From assembly GCF_947499845.1 (NCBI RefSeq), contig NZ_CANMPM010000014.1:1-64000 (forward strand): a stretch of 64,000 nt of DNA. Reading direction: 5' to 3'. Positions 1 through 8,264 of this stretch are shown piece by piece. The DNA is from an uncultured Pseudokineococcus sp. GTDB lineage: Bacteria; Actinomycetota; Actinomycetes; Actinomycetales; Quadrisphaeraceae. The notes below the pieces were generated by a model. The model was given only the letters and a program-made list of their open reading frames with translations, made no database searches and was not told where the DNA came from. The first letter of the stretch is position 1. Every line of letters begins with the position of its first letter. Made by a program: the position numbers and the translations under genes.

Positions 1-936
1 TCCTTCCTGGTCACCGGGGCACCCCGGCCTACATCACCCCCGCCACGCCGCCCACCACCGGTGGATCAGGGCTCAGCGGGCCCGCGCTGCGCGGCGAGGA
101 CGCCCGGGTCGTCACGGCCGTCGCCGTCCAGGTCGGCACCGTCGTCGAGCGGGACCGCCTGCGCGAGAGCGCGCGCCAGACCCGGCGCGAGCGGGAGCTG
201 ACGAAGGTGCGCACCGCCCTGCTCGCCGCCGTCTCCCACGACCTGCGGACGCCCCTCGCCGGGGTCAAGGCGGGGGTCAGCGCCCTGCGCCTGGAGGACG
301 TCGAGCTCGGCCCCGAGGACCAGGCGGCGCTGCTCGCCGACGTCGAGGCCTCCGCCGACCGGCTGCAGCAGCTCGTCGACGACCTGCTCGACATGAGCCG
401 CCTCGACGCCGGCGCGCTGGCGCTGCGACGACGGCCGACGGCGCTCGACGAGCTCGTGCCCCGCGCCGCCTCCGGCCTGCCCGCGGAGCGGGATCCGGCT
501 CGACGTGCCCGAGGACCTGCCGCTGCTCGACGTCGACGCGGGCCTCCTCGTGCGCGCCCTCGGCAACGTGCTCGAGAACGCCGTCCGGCACGCGCCGTCG
601 TCCGCGCCGGTCGTCGTCACCGCCGGGCGGGCGGGCGGGCACCTCGTCGTCCGCGTCGTCGACCGCGGCCCCGGCGTGCCGGAGGACCAGGTGGACGCCG
701 TCTTCACCGCCTTCCACCGCCTCGACGACAGCCGCAGCGAGGAGGGCAGCGGGCTCGGGCTCGCCGTCGCCCGCGGGTTCGTCGAGGCCCACGACGGCAC
801 CCTCGAGGCCGAGGGCACGCCCGGCGGCGGCCTCACCGTCGTGCTCCGGCTGCCCCTGACCACGGCCGCGCCGGGCCCCGCCGCCGACGCTGCGACGGTC
901 GACGAGGCCCGTGCGCCCGCGGGGAGCGCCCCGTGA
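1..936 (+). CDS. kdpD: KdpD-type sensor histidine kinase, C-terminal part, apparent frameshift
   Basis: This is the C-terminal part of a membrane sensor kinase that would phosphorylate the downstream regulator in response to K+ limitation. The start lies left of the window. A GAF-like end and linker are followed by the H-box AAVSHDLRTPLAG (about 228-266) and a dimerisation helix, all in frame 3. The ATPase part (N-box LGNVLENAVRHAP, G1 DRGPGVPE, G2 EEGSGLGLAVARG) is in frame 1. The two frames join cleanly if one G of the GGG run at 490-492 is removed, giving ..LPAERIRLDVPEDLP.. This is either a sequencing or assembly indel or a real inactivating mutation. The stop overlaps the kdpE start by 4 bp (GTGA). 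The kdpFABC genes are not in view. Family assignment is confident; the intactness of the gene is not. Confidence 0.85.
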
Positions 937-1607
937 CGCGCGCGCTCGTCGTCGAGGACGACCGCGCCCTCGCGCGCGCCCTGGCCATCACCCTGCGGGC
1001 GTCGGGGTACGAGGTCGTGACGGCGGCGACGGGCGCGGAGGGCGTGGCCGCGGCGGCTACCGCGCACCCGGACGTCGTCGTCCTCGACCTCGGCCTGCCG
1101 GACATGGACGGCCTCGACGTGCTCGCCGCCGTGCGGGGCTGGTCGGCCGTGCCCGTCCTCGTGCTCACCGCGCGCTCGACGGGCGACGACGCCGTCGAGG
1201 CGCTCGACGCCGGCGCCGACGACGTCGTCACCAAGCCCTTCGGGATGGACGTGCTGCTCGCCCGGCTGCGCGCCGCCGTGCGCCGCGGCCCGTCGGAGGT
1301 CGCCGAGCCGGTGGTGCGCACGGCCTCCTTCGACGTCGACCTCGCCCGACGGCTCGTCCTGCGCGACGGGGCGCCCGTGCGCCTGACGCCCACGGAGTGG
1401 CACCTGCTCGAGCTGCTGGCCCGCGCGCCGGGCCGCGTCGTCCCCCAGCAGCTGCTGCTCGCCGAGCTCCGCGGCCCGCACCTGCGGGGCGACGGGCACT
1501 ACCTGCGGGTCTACGTCGCGCAGCTGCGCCGCAAGCTCGAGCGGGACCCGAGCCGGCCGCGGCACCTGCTCACCGAGCCGGGCGTGGGCTACCGGCTCGA
1601 GGTCTGA
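933..1607 (+). CDS. kdpE: KdpE-type OmpR family response regulator
   Basis: Predicted 224-residue cytoplasmic two-component regulator. The receiver domain (residues 1-115) has the acidic pair VVEDD, phospho-acceptor Asp in VVVLDLGLPDMDG, the Thr switch VLTARS and Lys in VVTKPFG. The winged-helix DNA-binding domain (about 130-224) contains LTPTEWHLLELL and ends YLRVYVAQLRRKLE...GVGYRLEV, typical of KdpE. The GTG start overlaps the kinase stop as GTGA, which implies translational coupling. The 3' end overlaps the convergent GGDEF-EAL gene by 19 bp. Known role of the family: activation of the high-affinity KdpFABC potassium pump. Confidence 0.93.
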   Translation: MTRALVVEDDRALARALAITLRASGYEVVTAATGAEGVAAAATAHPDVVVLDLGLPDMDGLDVLAAVRGWSAVPVLVLTARSTGDDAVEALDAGADDVVTKPFGMDVLLARLRAAVRRGPSEVAEPVVRTASFDVDLARRLVLRDGAPVRLTPTEWHLLELLARAPGRVVPQQLLLAELRGPHLRGDGHYLRVYVAQLRRKLERDPSRPRHLLTEPGVGYRLEV

Positions 1608-4003
1608 GCGGCGCCGAGCGCGACGGCGTCGTCCGTGCTCCTGGACGACGGGCCCGGCGCGGAGGTCGTGCGCTCGTCGAGCCAGCAGCCGAAGGCGGCG
1701 GCGTCGAGGGGGCGGCTGTGGAGGTAGCCCTGCGTCTCGTCGACGCCGAGGTCGTGGAGCGCCCGGAGCGTCGCGTCGTCCTCGACGCCCTCGGCGACCA
1801 GGCGCAGGCCGAGCCGGTGGGCGAGGTCGACGGTCGTGCGCACGATGGCGGCGGTCCGCTCCCGCCGGCCGAGGCGGGCGGTGAAGGCGCGGTCGAGCTT
1901 GAGCTCGGTGGCCGGCAGGTCGTCGAGGTAGCCCATGGACGCGTAGCCGGTGCCGTAGTCGTCGATGCTCAGCCCGACGCCCCGCTCGGCGAGGCGGCGG
2001 GCCGTCGGCAGGGCCCGCTCCGGGTCCCGCATGAGCATCGTCTCGGTGATCTCGAGCACGAGGTCGGACGCCGCGAGCGGGGTGCGGGCCAGCACCTCCT
2101 CGACGAGGGGCATGAGGCCGGGGTCGACGAGGACGCTCGTCGAGACGTTGACGGAGACCCGCAGGCGGTGGCCCCGCCGCGCCCACCCGGCCGCGTCCGC
2201 GGCCGCGCGGCGGAGCACGCGCGCCGTGAGAGCGCCCATAAGGCGGTGCTCCTCGGCGAGGTCGAGGAAGGCCGCCGGCGCCAGCAGGCCCCGGTCGGGG
2301 TGCCGCCAGCGCACCAGCGCCTCGGCGCCCACGACGACGCCGGACGCCGCCACCTGCGGCTGGTAGTGCACCACGAGCTCCCCGGCGCCCGCCGCGCCCG
2401 ACAGCACCGCGCGCAGGCCCTCGAGGGTCTCCCGGCGCTCGCGGCGCTCGGCGTCGGCGGCCTCGTCGTAGACCCCCCACGCGCCCCTGGCGCCGTCCCG
2501 GGGCCCCCCGCCGTCGGGGGCGTCCCCCCGGCCCGCGCGCTTGGCGACGAACATCGCGGCGTCCGCGCGGCGCAGCAGCTCCTCGGCCGCGACGGACCGC
2601 CCGCTCGCGTCGGGCGTCGTCGCCACGCCGACGCTGGCGCCGACGGCCGGCCCTCCCGCGTCCGGTCCTGCCCCGGAGACCGACGCCGCTCCCACCGCGG
2701 CGACGACCGCGCGCGCGGCCTCGGAGGCCGCGCCGACGTCCGCGCCGGGCAGCAGGACGGCGAACTCGTCACCGCCGAGGCGCGCCACGAGGGCCGCGCG
2801 GGGCACCACGTCCCGCAGCGCCGTCGACGTGCGGCGCAGCAGCGCGTCACCCGCCGCGTGGCCGTGGCGGTCGTTGACCTCCTTGAACCGGTCCAGGTCC
2901 ACGAGCAGCAGGCCCGCCCGCCGGCCGTCCCCGGCGGCGGCCAGCGCCCCGTCGAAGGCGCGGCGGTTCGCCAGACCGGTGAGGTCGTCGGTGAGCGCCT
3001 GCTGGCGGCTGCCCGCGAGCCGCACGACCTCGCGGATGACCACGAGGAGCTTGGCCCCCACGAGCAGGAGGGTCAGCAGCACGAGGCCGACGGCCGTCGG
3101 CCGCAGGGGCCGCACCTGGTCGAGCGCCAGGAGGGCGACGCAGAGGACGAGCGCGAGCACCGAGGTGACGACCGCGCCGAGGGTGTCGACGCGGGCGCCC
3201 GTGGGTCGGCCCGGCCGGGTGGCCGCGGCCGCGGCGGCGACGCCGAGGGCGACGAGCCGTCCGACGTCGACGCCCGCCCCGACGACCGGCCCGCCGACGA
3301 CGCCCGCCACGTGCAGCGCGCCCGCGGCGTCGCTGGCGGCCAGGACGGCGAAGGCGAGCACCAGCATCGGCAGCCGCGGGTCCGCCCTCCAGCCGGAGAG
3401 CCCCCACGTGGAGGCGGCGAGGGCGACCAGGAGGAGGTCGAGCAGCGGGCGCGCCGTGAGCAGCACGGCGCCGAGCGGCTCCAGGCCCAGGGTGCGCCCC
3501 GCGGCGGGGACGAGGAACGCCCAGCTGGCCGCCGCCAGGAGGGAGGCGGCCGCGAGCACGTCGAGCCACGAGCTCGGCAGGATCCGGCTCACCCGCTGGC
3601 GCAGCAGCACGAGCTGGCCGGCGAGCAGCAGCGGGTAGCCGACGAGGCCGACGGCGAAGGCGCCGGGACGCTCCGCCAGGCCGCTCAGCCACACCTCGGG
3701 GGTGCGCTCGGGGGCGTAGTCGTCGACGAGCCACATGAGCGAGAGCTGGCCCGAGACGAGGACGGCCGCCCCCACGGCCAGCAGGACCCACGGCGCCCGG
3801 CCCGCCGGCTGGCGCCGCGCGGAGGCCGCGAGCACGACGAGGCCGACGACCGCGAGGACGGAGTAGGCGACGGAGCCGGCGAGCCCCCACCCCGCCGCGG
3901 CGAGCACCGACAGCAGCGCGACGACGCCCACGGCGGCCACGGCGGCCACCGCCCGGACGAGGCGCCGCGCGTCCCACACGGAGGCGGGGCTGATGGGGCG
4001 CAC
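1589..4003 (-). CDS. Membrane-bound GGDEF-EAL cyclic-di-GMP protein
   Basis: An 804-residue bifunctional-type signalling protein. The first about 330 residues hold roughly eight hydrophobic segments. Then comes a GGDEF domain (about 345-510) with intact RLGGDEFAVLL and DDLTGLANRR, and an EAL domain (about 545-790) with EALVRW, NVST, LEITET, SIDDYGTGYAS, LKLD and VAEGVEDD, so both synthase and phosphodiesterase residues are present. No RxxD inhibitory site sits five residues before GGDEF. Start chosen at GTG because GAGGAGG lies 4 nt upstream; an in-frame upstream extension lacks such a site. It probably tunes c-di-GMP in response to a membrane signal. The net direction of activity cannot be read from sequence. 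Confidence 0.92.
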   Translation of the reverse strand: MRPISPASVWDARRLVRAVAAVAAVGVVALLSVLAAAGWGLAGSVAYSVLAVVGLVVLAASARRQPAGRAPWVLLAVGAAVLVSGQLSLMWLVDDYAPERTPEVWLSGLAERPGAFAVGLVGYPLLLAGQLVLLRQRVSRILPSSWLDVLAAASLLAAASWAFLVPAAGRTLGLEPLGAVLLTARPLLDLLLVALAASTWGLSGWRADPRLPMLVLAFAVLAASDAAGALHVAGVVGGPVVGAGVDVGRLVALGVAAAAAATRPGRPTGARVDTLGAVVTSVLALVLCVALLALDQVRPLRPTAVGLVLLTLLLVGAKLLVVIREVVRLAGSRQQALTDDLTGLANRRAFDGALAAAGDGRRAGLLLVDLDRFKEVNDRHGHAAGDALLRRTSTALRDVVPRAALVARLGGDEFAVLLPGADVGAASEAARAVVAAVGAASVSGAGPDAGGPAVGASVGVATTPDASGRSVAAEELLRRADAAMFVAKRAGRGDAPDGGGPRDGARGAWGVYDEAADAERRERRETLEGLRAVLSGAAGAGELVVHYQPQVAASGVVVGAEALVRWRHPDRGLLAPAAFLDLAEEHRLMGALTARVLRRAAADAAGWARRGHRLRVSVNVSTSVLVDPGLMPLVEEVLARTPLAASDLVLEITETMLMRDPERALPTARRLAERGVGLSIDDYGTGYASMGYLDDLPATELKLDRAFTARLGRRERTAAIVRTTVDLAHRLGLRLVAEGVEDDATLRALHDLGVDETQGYLHSRPLDAAAFGCWLDERTTSAPGPSSRSTDDAVALGAAQTSSR

Positions 4004-4181
4004 GGGACCTCCTCGGCACGTCGGGCACCGACCTTGAGCCCTCGGACCCCCGCAGGTGCCCCGGCCCTCGGACGGGGGCCCGCTCCTGGCACCGGCGGTG
4101 CGCCGGGCCAGAGCATCGGGCCGCATCTGCGGGCCGGGAGACCGGACCGGAGAGACCGGGCCGGACCGCTGGCACGGGCCC

Positions 4182-5024
4182 TCAGACGAGCACGCGCCCG
4201 CTGACGCCCACGACCGTGCCGCCGCCGACCCACACGTCCTCGCCCACGCGCTGCACGTGGACCCGGCCTCGGCGCCCCAGCGCCGTGCCCTGCGCGGCGG
4301 TGTAGGCCGCCGGCACCCGGCCGCTCGCCTGGAGCCACTGCGCCAGGCCGGCGTTGAGGCTGCCCGTCACCGGGTCCTCCGCGGCGACGGACGCCATCGC
4401 GAAGGCGCGGACCTCGACGGTCGCCGGACCGCCGTCGGGGTGGGGGCCGACGAGGCCGACGTCGAGGCCGTCGAGGGCCGACCAGTCGGGCCGCACCGCG
4501 AGGACGGCGTCGGCGTCGCGCAGGAGCAGCGACACCCAGCCGGGGCCGTTGTCGGTCCAGGCGGCGTCCACGACGTCGTCCGCCGACAGGCCGAGGCCGC
4601 GGTGGAGCCGGTCCAGCAGGTCAGCGTCCACAGGACCGCTGCGCACGAGCGGTGGGGCGGCGAAGGCCAGCCGCCCGGCGACGTCGGGGTCGCGCCGCAC
4701 CCGGACGAGGCCGGCGCCGCACTCCTGCACGACGTGCTCGCCGCGCGGCCGCCCGCCCGCCTCGAGCCAGGCGCGCGCGGAGCCGAGCGTCGGGTGGCCG
4801 GCGAACGGCAGCTCGCGCGCGGCGGTGAAGATCCGCAGCCGGTAGTCGGCGGACGGGTCCTCCGGCGGGAGGAGGAAGGTCGTCTCGGAGAGGTTGGTCC
4901 ACCGCGCGAAGCGCTGCATCGCCGCGTCGTCGAGGCCCGCGGCGTCGTGGACGACGGCGACGGGGTTGCCGAGCCCGGGCGCGGGCTCGTCGGTGAAGAC
5001 GTCGACCTGGGTGAAGGGGCGCAC
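4182..5024 (-). CDS. PhzF family isomerase/epimerase
   Basis: A 280-residue protein of the PhzF/YddE fold, which is two pseudo-symmetric halves with an active site in the cleft. It starts MRPFTQVDVFTDEPAPGLGN, and the family signatures SETTFL (with the conserved acidic catalytic Glu), LPFAGHPTLGSA and AEDPVTGSLNAGLAQWL are all present. Length is normal for the family. It stands alone: the left neighbour is a divergent-reading signalling gene and the right side holds hairpin repeats. PhzF itself isomerises a phenazine precursor, but most members have unknown substrates and nothing nearby suggests phenazine synthesis. Confidence 0.9.
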   Translation of the reverse strand: MRPFTQVDVFTDEPAPGLGNPVAVVHDAAGLDDAAMQRFARWTNLSETTFLLPPEDPSADYRLRIFTAARELPFAGHPTLGSARAWLEAGGRPRGEHVVQECGAGLVRVRRDPDVAGRLAFAAPPLVRSGPVDADLLDRLHRGLGLSADDVVDAAWTDNGPGWVSLLLRDADAVLAVRPDWSALDGLDVGLVGPHPDGGPATVEVRAFAMASVAAEDPVTGSLNAGLAQWLQASGRVPAAYTAAQGTALGRRGRVHVQRVGEDVWVGGGTVVGVSGRVLV

Positions 5025-5055
5025 GCCCCCAGCCTGCCCCCACCGGCCCCCTCCC

Positions 5056-5165
5056 GAGGGCGAGTCGTCGCCGGCTCGCCCTCCGCGGCCCCCTCACGAG
5101 GGCGAGTCGTCGCCGGCTCGCCCTCCCCGACCCCCTCACGAGGGCGAGTCGTCGCCGGCTCGCCC
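5056..5165. repeat. Three 42-bp tandem units, each with a 9-bp inverted repeat
   Basis: Units begin at 5056, 5098 and 5140, exactly 42 bp apart. The third is truncated after about 26 bp. Each holds GAGGGCGAG, a 10-nt spacer TCGTCGCCGG and CTCGCCC(TC), so each can fold into a hairpin. They lie in the upstream region of the phzF-like gene (start 5024, reading left) and before the small rightward ORF at 5296. The unit length is a multiple of three, but the reading frame through it shows no protein-like features. Confidence 0.85.
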
Positions 5166-5295
5166 GGCGGCGTCCTCCCCGAGGGGGACGTGCAGAGCCG
5201 TACCGGGGGATGACGACGCCGGGCGGCCGCGCGCGGTCGGATGGGTCCTGCGCGGGCGAGGGGCCCGCGCCCCGACGAGGCACCCGGAGGACGCC

Positions 5296-5544
5296 GTGCG
5301 CGCAGCAGCCCCGAGCCGGACGACGGAGGCCCCGCCGGTCCGCGTGCACCTGCCGCCGGAGGGGCGGGGCCCCGCGATGGCCGCGTGCGTGCGGAGCATC
5401 CGGCTCGCCCTGGCGCGCGGCGGCGTCGTCGTCGACGTGCGCCCCGCGCGGGCGTGGCCGCCGGGGTCGCGCCTCGTGCTCGAGCACCTGCGCACCACGG
5501 CCGAGCGCCGGGGCCTGCCCTGGGAGGAGCGGCCGCTCGCCTGA
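5296..5544 (+). CDS. Small hypothetical protein (82 aa)
   Basis: A short ORF starting with GTG at 5296, preceded by CGGAGG with 5 nt spacing, a good ribosome site that decides this start. The product is basic and slightly hydrophobic in the middle (MAACVRSIRLALARGGVVV) and ends LPWEERPLA. No family is recognised. It sits between the 42-bp repeats and the convergent ABC exporter genes. The ribosome site and a codon pattern like that of its neighbours are the only support, so it is a plausible but unproven gene. Confidence 0.55.
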   Translation: MRAAAPSRTTEAPPVRVHLPPEGRGPAMAACVRSIRLALARGGVVVDVRPARAWPPGSRLVLEHLRTTAERRGLPWEERPLA

Positions 5545-5598
5545 CGTCGCGGCGCGTCGGCCCCGGTCCCCACCTCGGCCCCTGCCCGGGTCGAGGGG

Positions 5599-6453
5599 TC
5601 AGTCGAGCGCGCGGCGCAGGAAGCCCTTGAGCCCCGTCGCCGTGAACAGCGCGAGGAAGCCGACGAGGGCCAGCGCGCACACCCAGGCGGGGATGTGCGG
5701 CGTCGACGGCAGCAGCGAGCCCCGCAGCCCCTCGGAGACGTAGGTCAGCGGGTTGAAGGCCGTGACGACCTGGAACCAGCGCAGCACGTCGAGCGAGGCC
5801 CACGGGTACTGCGAGGCGCCGGTGAAGAGCAGCGGCGTCAGGACGAGCGCGAAGACGATGTTGATCTTGCTCGGCGGCACGAGCGTGCCGAGGGGGAGGC
5901 CGGCCGCGGCCCCCGTGAGCGACCCGAGGACGACGAAGAGGACCACCCAGCCGAGCGCCTCGGTGCGCCAGGGGATGTCGCCGAGGATCCAGACGCCGAG
6001 CGGGAACATCGCCGCCGAGGCGACGAGGGCGCGCAGCGACGAGAAGACGATCTTCTCGAGCGCGACGGCGGTCGTCGGCGTCGGCGCGAGCAGCCGGTCC
6101 TCGATCTCCTTGCTGAAGGAGAAGTCGATGACGAGCGGGAGCGCCGTGTTCTGCAGCGCGGTGAGGAAGGCCGTCAGCGCGACGATGCCCGGGAAGAGCA
6201 GCGCGGCGTAGCCCTCCTGCAGGAAGCCCAGCGAGCCGAGCACCTGGCCGAAGACGAAGAGCAGGAAGACCGGCTGCAGCAGCACCTGCGCGAGGAAGGC
6301 GGGCAGCTCGCGCCACGTGACGAAGAGGTCGCGGCGCAGGATCGCCAGCGCCGGGGCGAGGTGGCCGACCGACCGCCGCGCGCCGTCGCCGTCCGGGCGC
6401 CGCTGCGCGCCGCCCTCGTCGGCGCGGAGGCCGTCGCTCGTCGTGCTGCTCAC
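5599..6453 (-). CDS. ABC-2 type transporter permease (daunorubicin-exporter type)
   Basis: A 284-residue integral membrane protein with a short polar N-terminus, then the ABC-2 permease core with about six hydrophobic segments. FSFSKEIEDRLLAPTPTTAVALEKI is the characteristic region of DrrB/NodJ-like permeases, followed by PSKINIVFALVLTPLLFTG and ..FNPLTYVSEGLRGSL. The GTG start overlaps the ATPase stop as GTGA, so the two subunits are translationally coupled. With the adjacent ATPase it would form an exporter for a drug, lipid or polymer; the substrate is not predictable. Confidence 0.9.
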   Translation of the reverse strand: MSSTTSDGLRADEGGAQRRPDGDGARRSVGHLAPALAILRRDLFVTWRELPAFLAQVLLQPVFLLFVFGQVLGSLGFLQEGYAALLFPGIVALTAFLTALQNTALPLVIDFSFSKEIEDRLLAPTPTTAVALEKIVFSSLRALVASAAMFPLGVWILGDIPWRTEALGWVVLFVVLGSLTGAAAGLPLGTLVPPSKINIVFALVLTPLLFTGASQYPWASLDVLRWFQVVTAFNPLTYVSEGLRGSLLPSTPHIPAWVCALALVGFLALFTATGLKGFLRRALD

Positions 6454-7460
6454 CGCAGCTCCCTTCCGGTCAGGCTGATGAAGACGTCCTCGAGGTCGGG
6501 CCGGCCGAGCCGGACGTCGGTGACGACGGCGCCGGTCGACGCCACGGCCTCGGCCACGGGCGCGAGCAGGGCCGCGGGGTCGCCCGCCACGGTGGCCCGC
6601 ACGCGCGCCGCCGGTCGCTCCGCGGGCATCTCGTCGGTCCCGCGGACGCCGTCGACCCTCTCGAGGGCCTGCCGCACCGCTCCCGCGACGTCGTCCACCC
6701 CCTCGGGGGGCGTGACGACGACCTCGACGGTGCCGCCGTCGCTGTGCCGCGCGACGAGCGCCGCCGGGGTGTCGAGGTCGAGCAGGCGCCCGTGGTCGAC
6801 GATGCCGACGCGGTCGCACAGCTCCTGCGCCTCGTCCATGTCGTGCGTCGTCAGCAGGACGGTGGTTCCGCGCTCGCGGAGGTCGCGCACCCGCTCCCAC
6901 ACGAAGAGCCGGGCCTGCGGGTCGAGGCCGGTGCTGGGCTCGTCGAGGAAGAGGACCTGCGGGTCGTGCATGAGCGCCCGGGCGATCATCAACCGCTGCG
7001 CCTGGCCCCCGGACACCTCGTCCACCTTCGAGTCCGCGCGCTCCCCGAGCCCGAAGCGCTCCAGCAGGTCGTCCGCCCGCCGGACCCGCTCGCCCTTCCC
7101 GACGCCGTGGTAGGCCGCGTGGAAGAGGAGGTTCTGCCGGGCCGTCAGCGACTGGTCGAGGTTGGGCCGCTGCGGCACGACGGCGAGCCGCGCCCGGGCC
7201 GCGGGCGGGTCCGCGGCGACGTCGGCGCCCGCCACGACGGCGCGGCCGCTCGTGGCGCGCACGCGCGTGGTGAGGACGCCGACGGTCGTCGTCTTGCCCG
7301 CCCCGTTGGGGCCGAGGAGGCCGAAGACCTCGCCGCGGCGGACCGCGAAGCTCACGCCGTCGACGGCGTTGCTGCCGCGCTTCGGGTAGCGCTTGACGAG
7401 GTCGACGACCTCGACGGCCGGGGCGGTGGAGGTCACGCGCCCCATCGTGGCCGCGGGCAC
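6450..7460 (-). CDS. ABC transporter ATP-binding protein (drug exporter type)
   Basis: A 336-residue ATPase with Walker A GPNGAGKTTT, Q-loop VVPQRPN, signature VSGGQAQR, Walker B VLFLDEPSTGLD and H-loop TTHDMDEA. A C-terminal about 100-residue extension is typical of DrrA-like subunits and ends DLEDVFISLTGREL. GTG at 7460 is used (GAGGG about 5 nt upstream). An ATG at 7445 or a GTG at 7436 would trim the N-terminus without touching the domain. It forms an operon with the permease and follows a strong hairpin that separates it from the upstream methyltransferase gene. Confidence 0.9.
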   Translation of the reverse strand: MPAATMGRVTSTAPAVEVVDLVKRYPKRGSNAVDGVSFAVRRGEVFGLLGPNGAGKTTTVGVLTTRVRATSGRAVVAGADVAADPPAARARLAVVPQRPNLDQSLTARQNLLFHAAYHGVGKGERVRRADDLLERFGLGERADSKVDEVSGGQAQRLMIARALMHDPQVLFLDEPSTGLDPQARLFVWERVRDLRERGTTVLLTTHDMDEAQELCDRVGIVDHGRLLDLDTPAALVARHSDGGTVEVVVTPPEGVDDVAGAVRQALERVDGVRGTDEMPAERPAARVRATVAGDPAALLAPVAEAVASTGAVVTDVRLGRPDLEDVFISLTGRELR

Positions 7461-7478
7461 CGGCCCTCGCAGCCCGGC

Positions 7479-7537
7479 GACCGGGGACGCGGAGCCGTGC
7501 GGATCCTCCTCTCCCGCACGGCTGCGCGTCCCCGGTC
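7479..7537 (-). terminator. Strong 24-bp hairpin behind the methyltransferase gene
   Basis: Arms 7479-7502 and 7514-7537 are complementary over 24 bp with one mismatch, and the loop is 11 nt. It begins 8 nt past the methyltransferase stop (7545) and ends 19 nt before the ATPase start. There is no T-run, as is usual in GC-rich actinobacteria. It most likely terminates the reductase-methyltransferase transcript. Confidence 0.75.
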
Positions 7538-7544
7538 GGCGGCC

Positions 7545-8264
7545 TCAGCCGCGCCGGCGGACGACGACGAGCGTGTCGACGACCTCGCCGACCTGCCCCT
7601 CGGGGCCGGTCGCCTCCCGCACCGGGGCGTCGACGCGCACGGCCTCGAAGTGCTCCGGCGGCAGGGCGAGCCCGTCGAGCAGCTCCTGCGCCGTCGGGAA
7701 GTCGTGGCCGCCGTGCCAGCTCCACGACGGCGCCGAGCCGTGGTCGACGAGGACGAGGTGGCCCCCCGGCGCCAGGAGGCCAGCCGCCCGGCGGAGGACG
7801 GCGGCCCGGTCCCAGTCCACCGGCGACTGGAGGAAGAAGGCGCTCACGAGGTCGAAGGGCCCCTCGGGCAGCGAGCGCTCGAGGTCGTGCTGCTCCGTGG
7901 TGACCGCGACGCCGGCCGCCGCGGCCGCCTCGCGGGTGCGGGCGAGCGCCGTCGGCGCGACGTCGACCGACACCACCGCCCAGCCGCGCGCGGCCAGCCA
8001 CACCGAGTCGCCGCCCTCCCCGCACCCGAGGTCGAGCGCCCGCCCGGGCGCCAGCGGCTCCGCCACCTCGACGAGCAGGGCGTTGGGCCGACCGCTCCAG
8101 ATGCGGCCCCGGGCGACGTAGAAGCCCTCCCACCGCTCCTCGACGCCGAGCGCGTCGTCCTCGAGGACGGCGCGGCCGGCGTCGGTGGTGCCGGCCGCGC
8201 GATGCCCCTCGTCGTGGCCGTGCCCGTGCTGCCCGTGCTGCTGGTCCTGCTCACGCGCGCTCAC
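7545..8264 (-). CDS. Class I SAM-dependent methyltransferase with His-rich N-terminus
   Basis: A 239-residue protein. Residues 1-25 form a polar linker with HGQHGHGHDEGH. The methyltransferase core follows: RWEGFYVARG.. , motif I ALDLGCGEGGDSVWLAARG, motif II acidic VVSVDVAP, then FDLVSAFFLQSP and LLAPGGHLVLVDH. The pattern resembles TehB/thiopurine-type small-molecule methyltransferases. The GTG start overlaps the upstream reductase stop as GTGA, so the two are coupled. Inference: it methylates a thiol or other small molecule handled by the reductase partner. The His cluster could bind a metal; this is untested. Confidence 0.85.
   Translation of the reverse strand: MSAREQDQQHGQHGHGHDEGHRAAGTTDAGRAVLEDDALGVEERWEGFYVARGRIWSGRPNALLVEVAEPLAPGRALDLGCGEGGDSVWLAARGWAVVSVDVAPTALARTREAAAAAGVAVTTEQHDLERSLPEGPFDLVSAFFLQSPVDWDRAAVLRRAAGLLAPGGHLVLVDHGSAPSWSWHGGHDFPTAQELLDGLALPPEHFEAVRVDAPVREATGPEGQVGEVVDTLVVVRRRG

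Noticed and set aside
207-1607. A single open frame running from the kdpD H-box into kdpE as a kinase-regulator fusion
   Set aside because: The ATP-binding domain lies in another frame and the frame between about 490 and 932 is Arg/Pro nonsense; this is an effect of the one-base shift.
5056-5165. CRISPR array
   Set aside because: Units are contiguous with no unique spacers and no cas genes are near.
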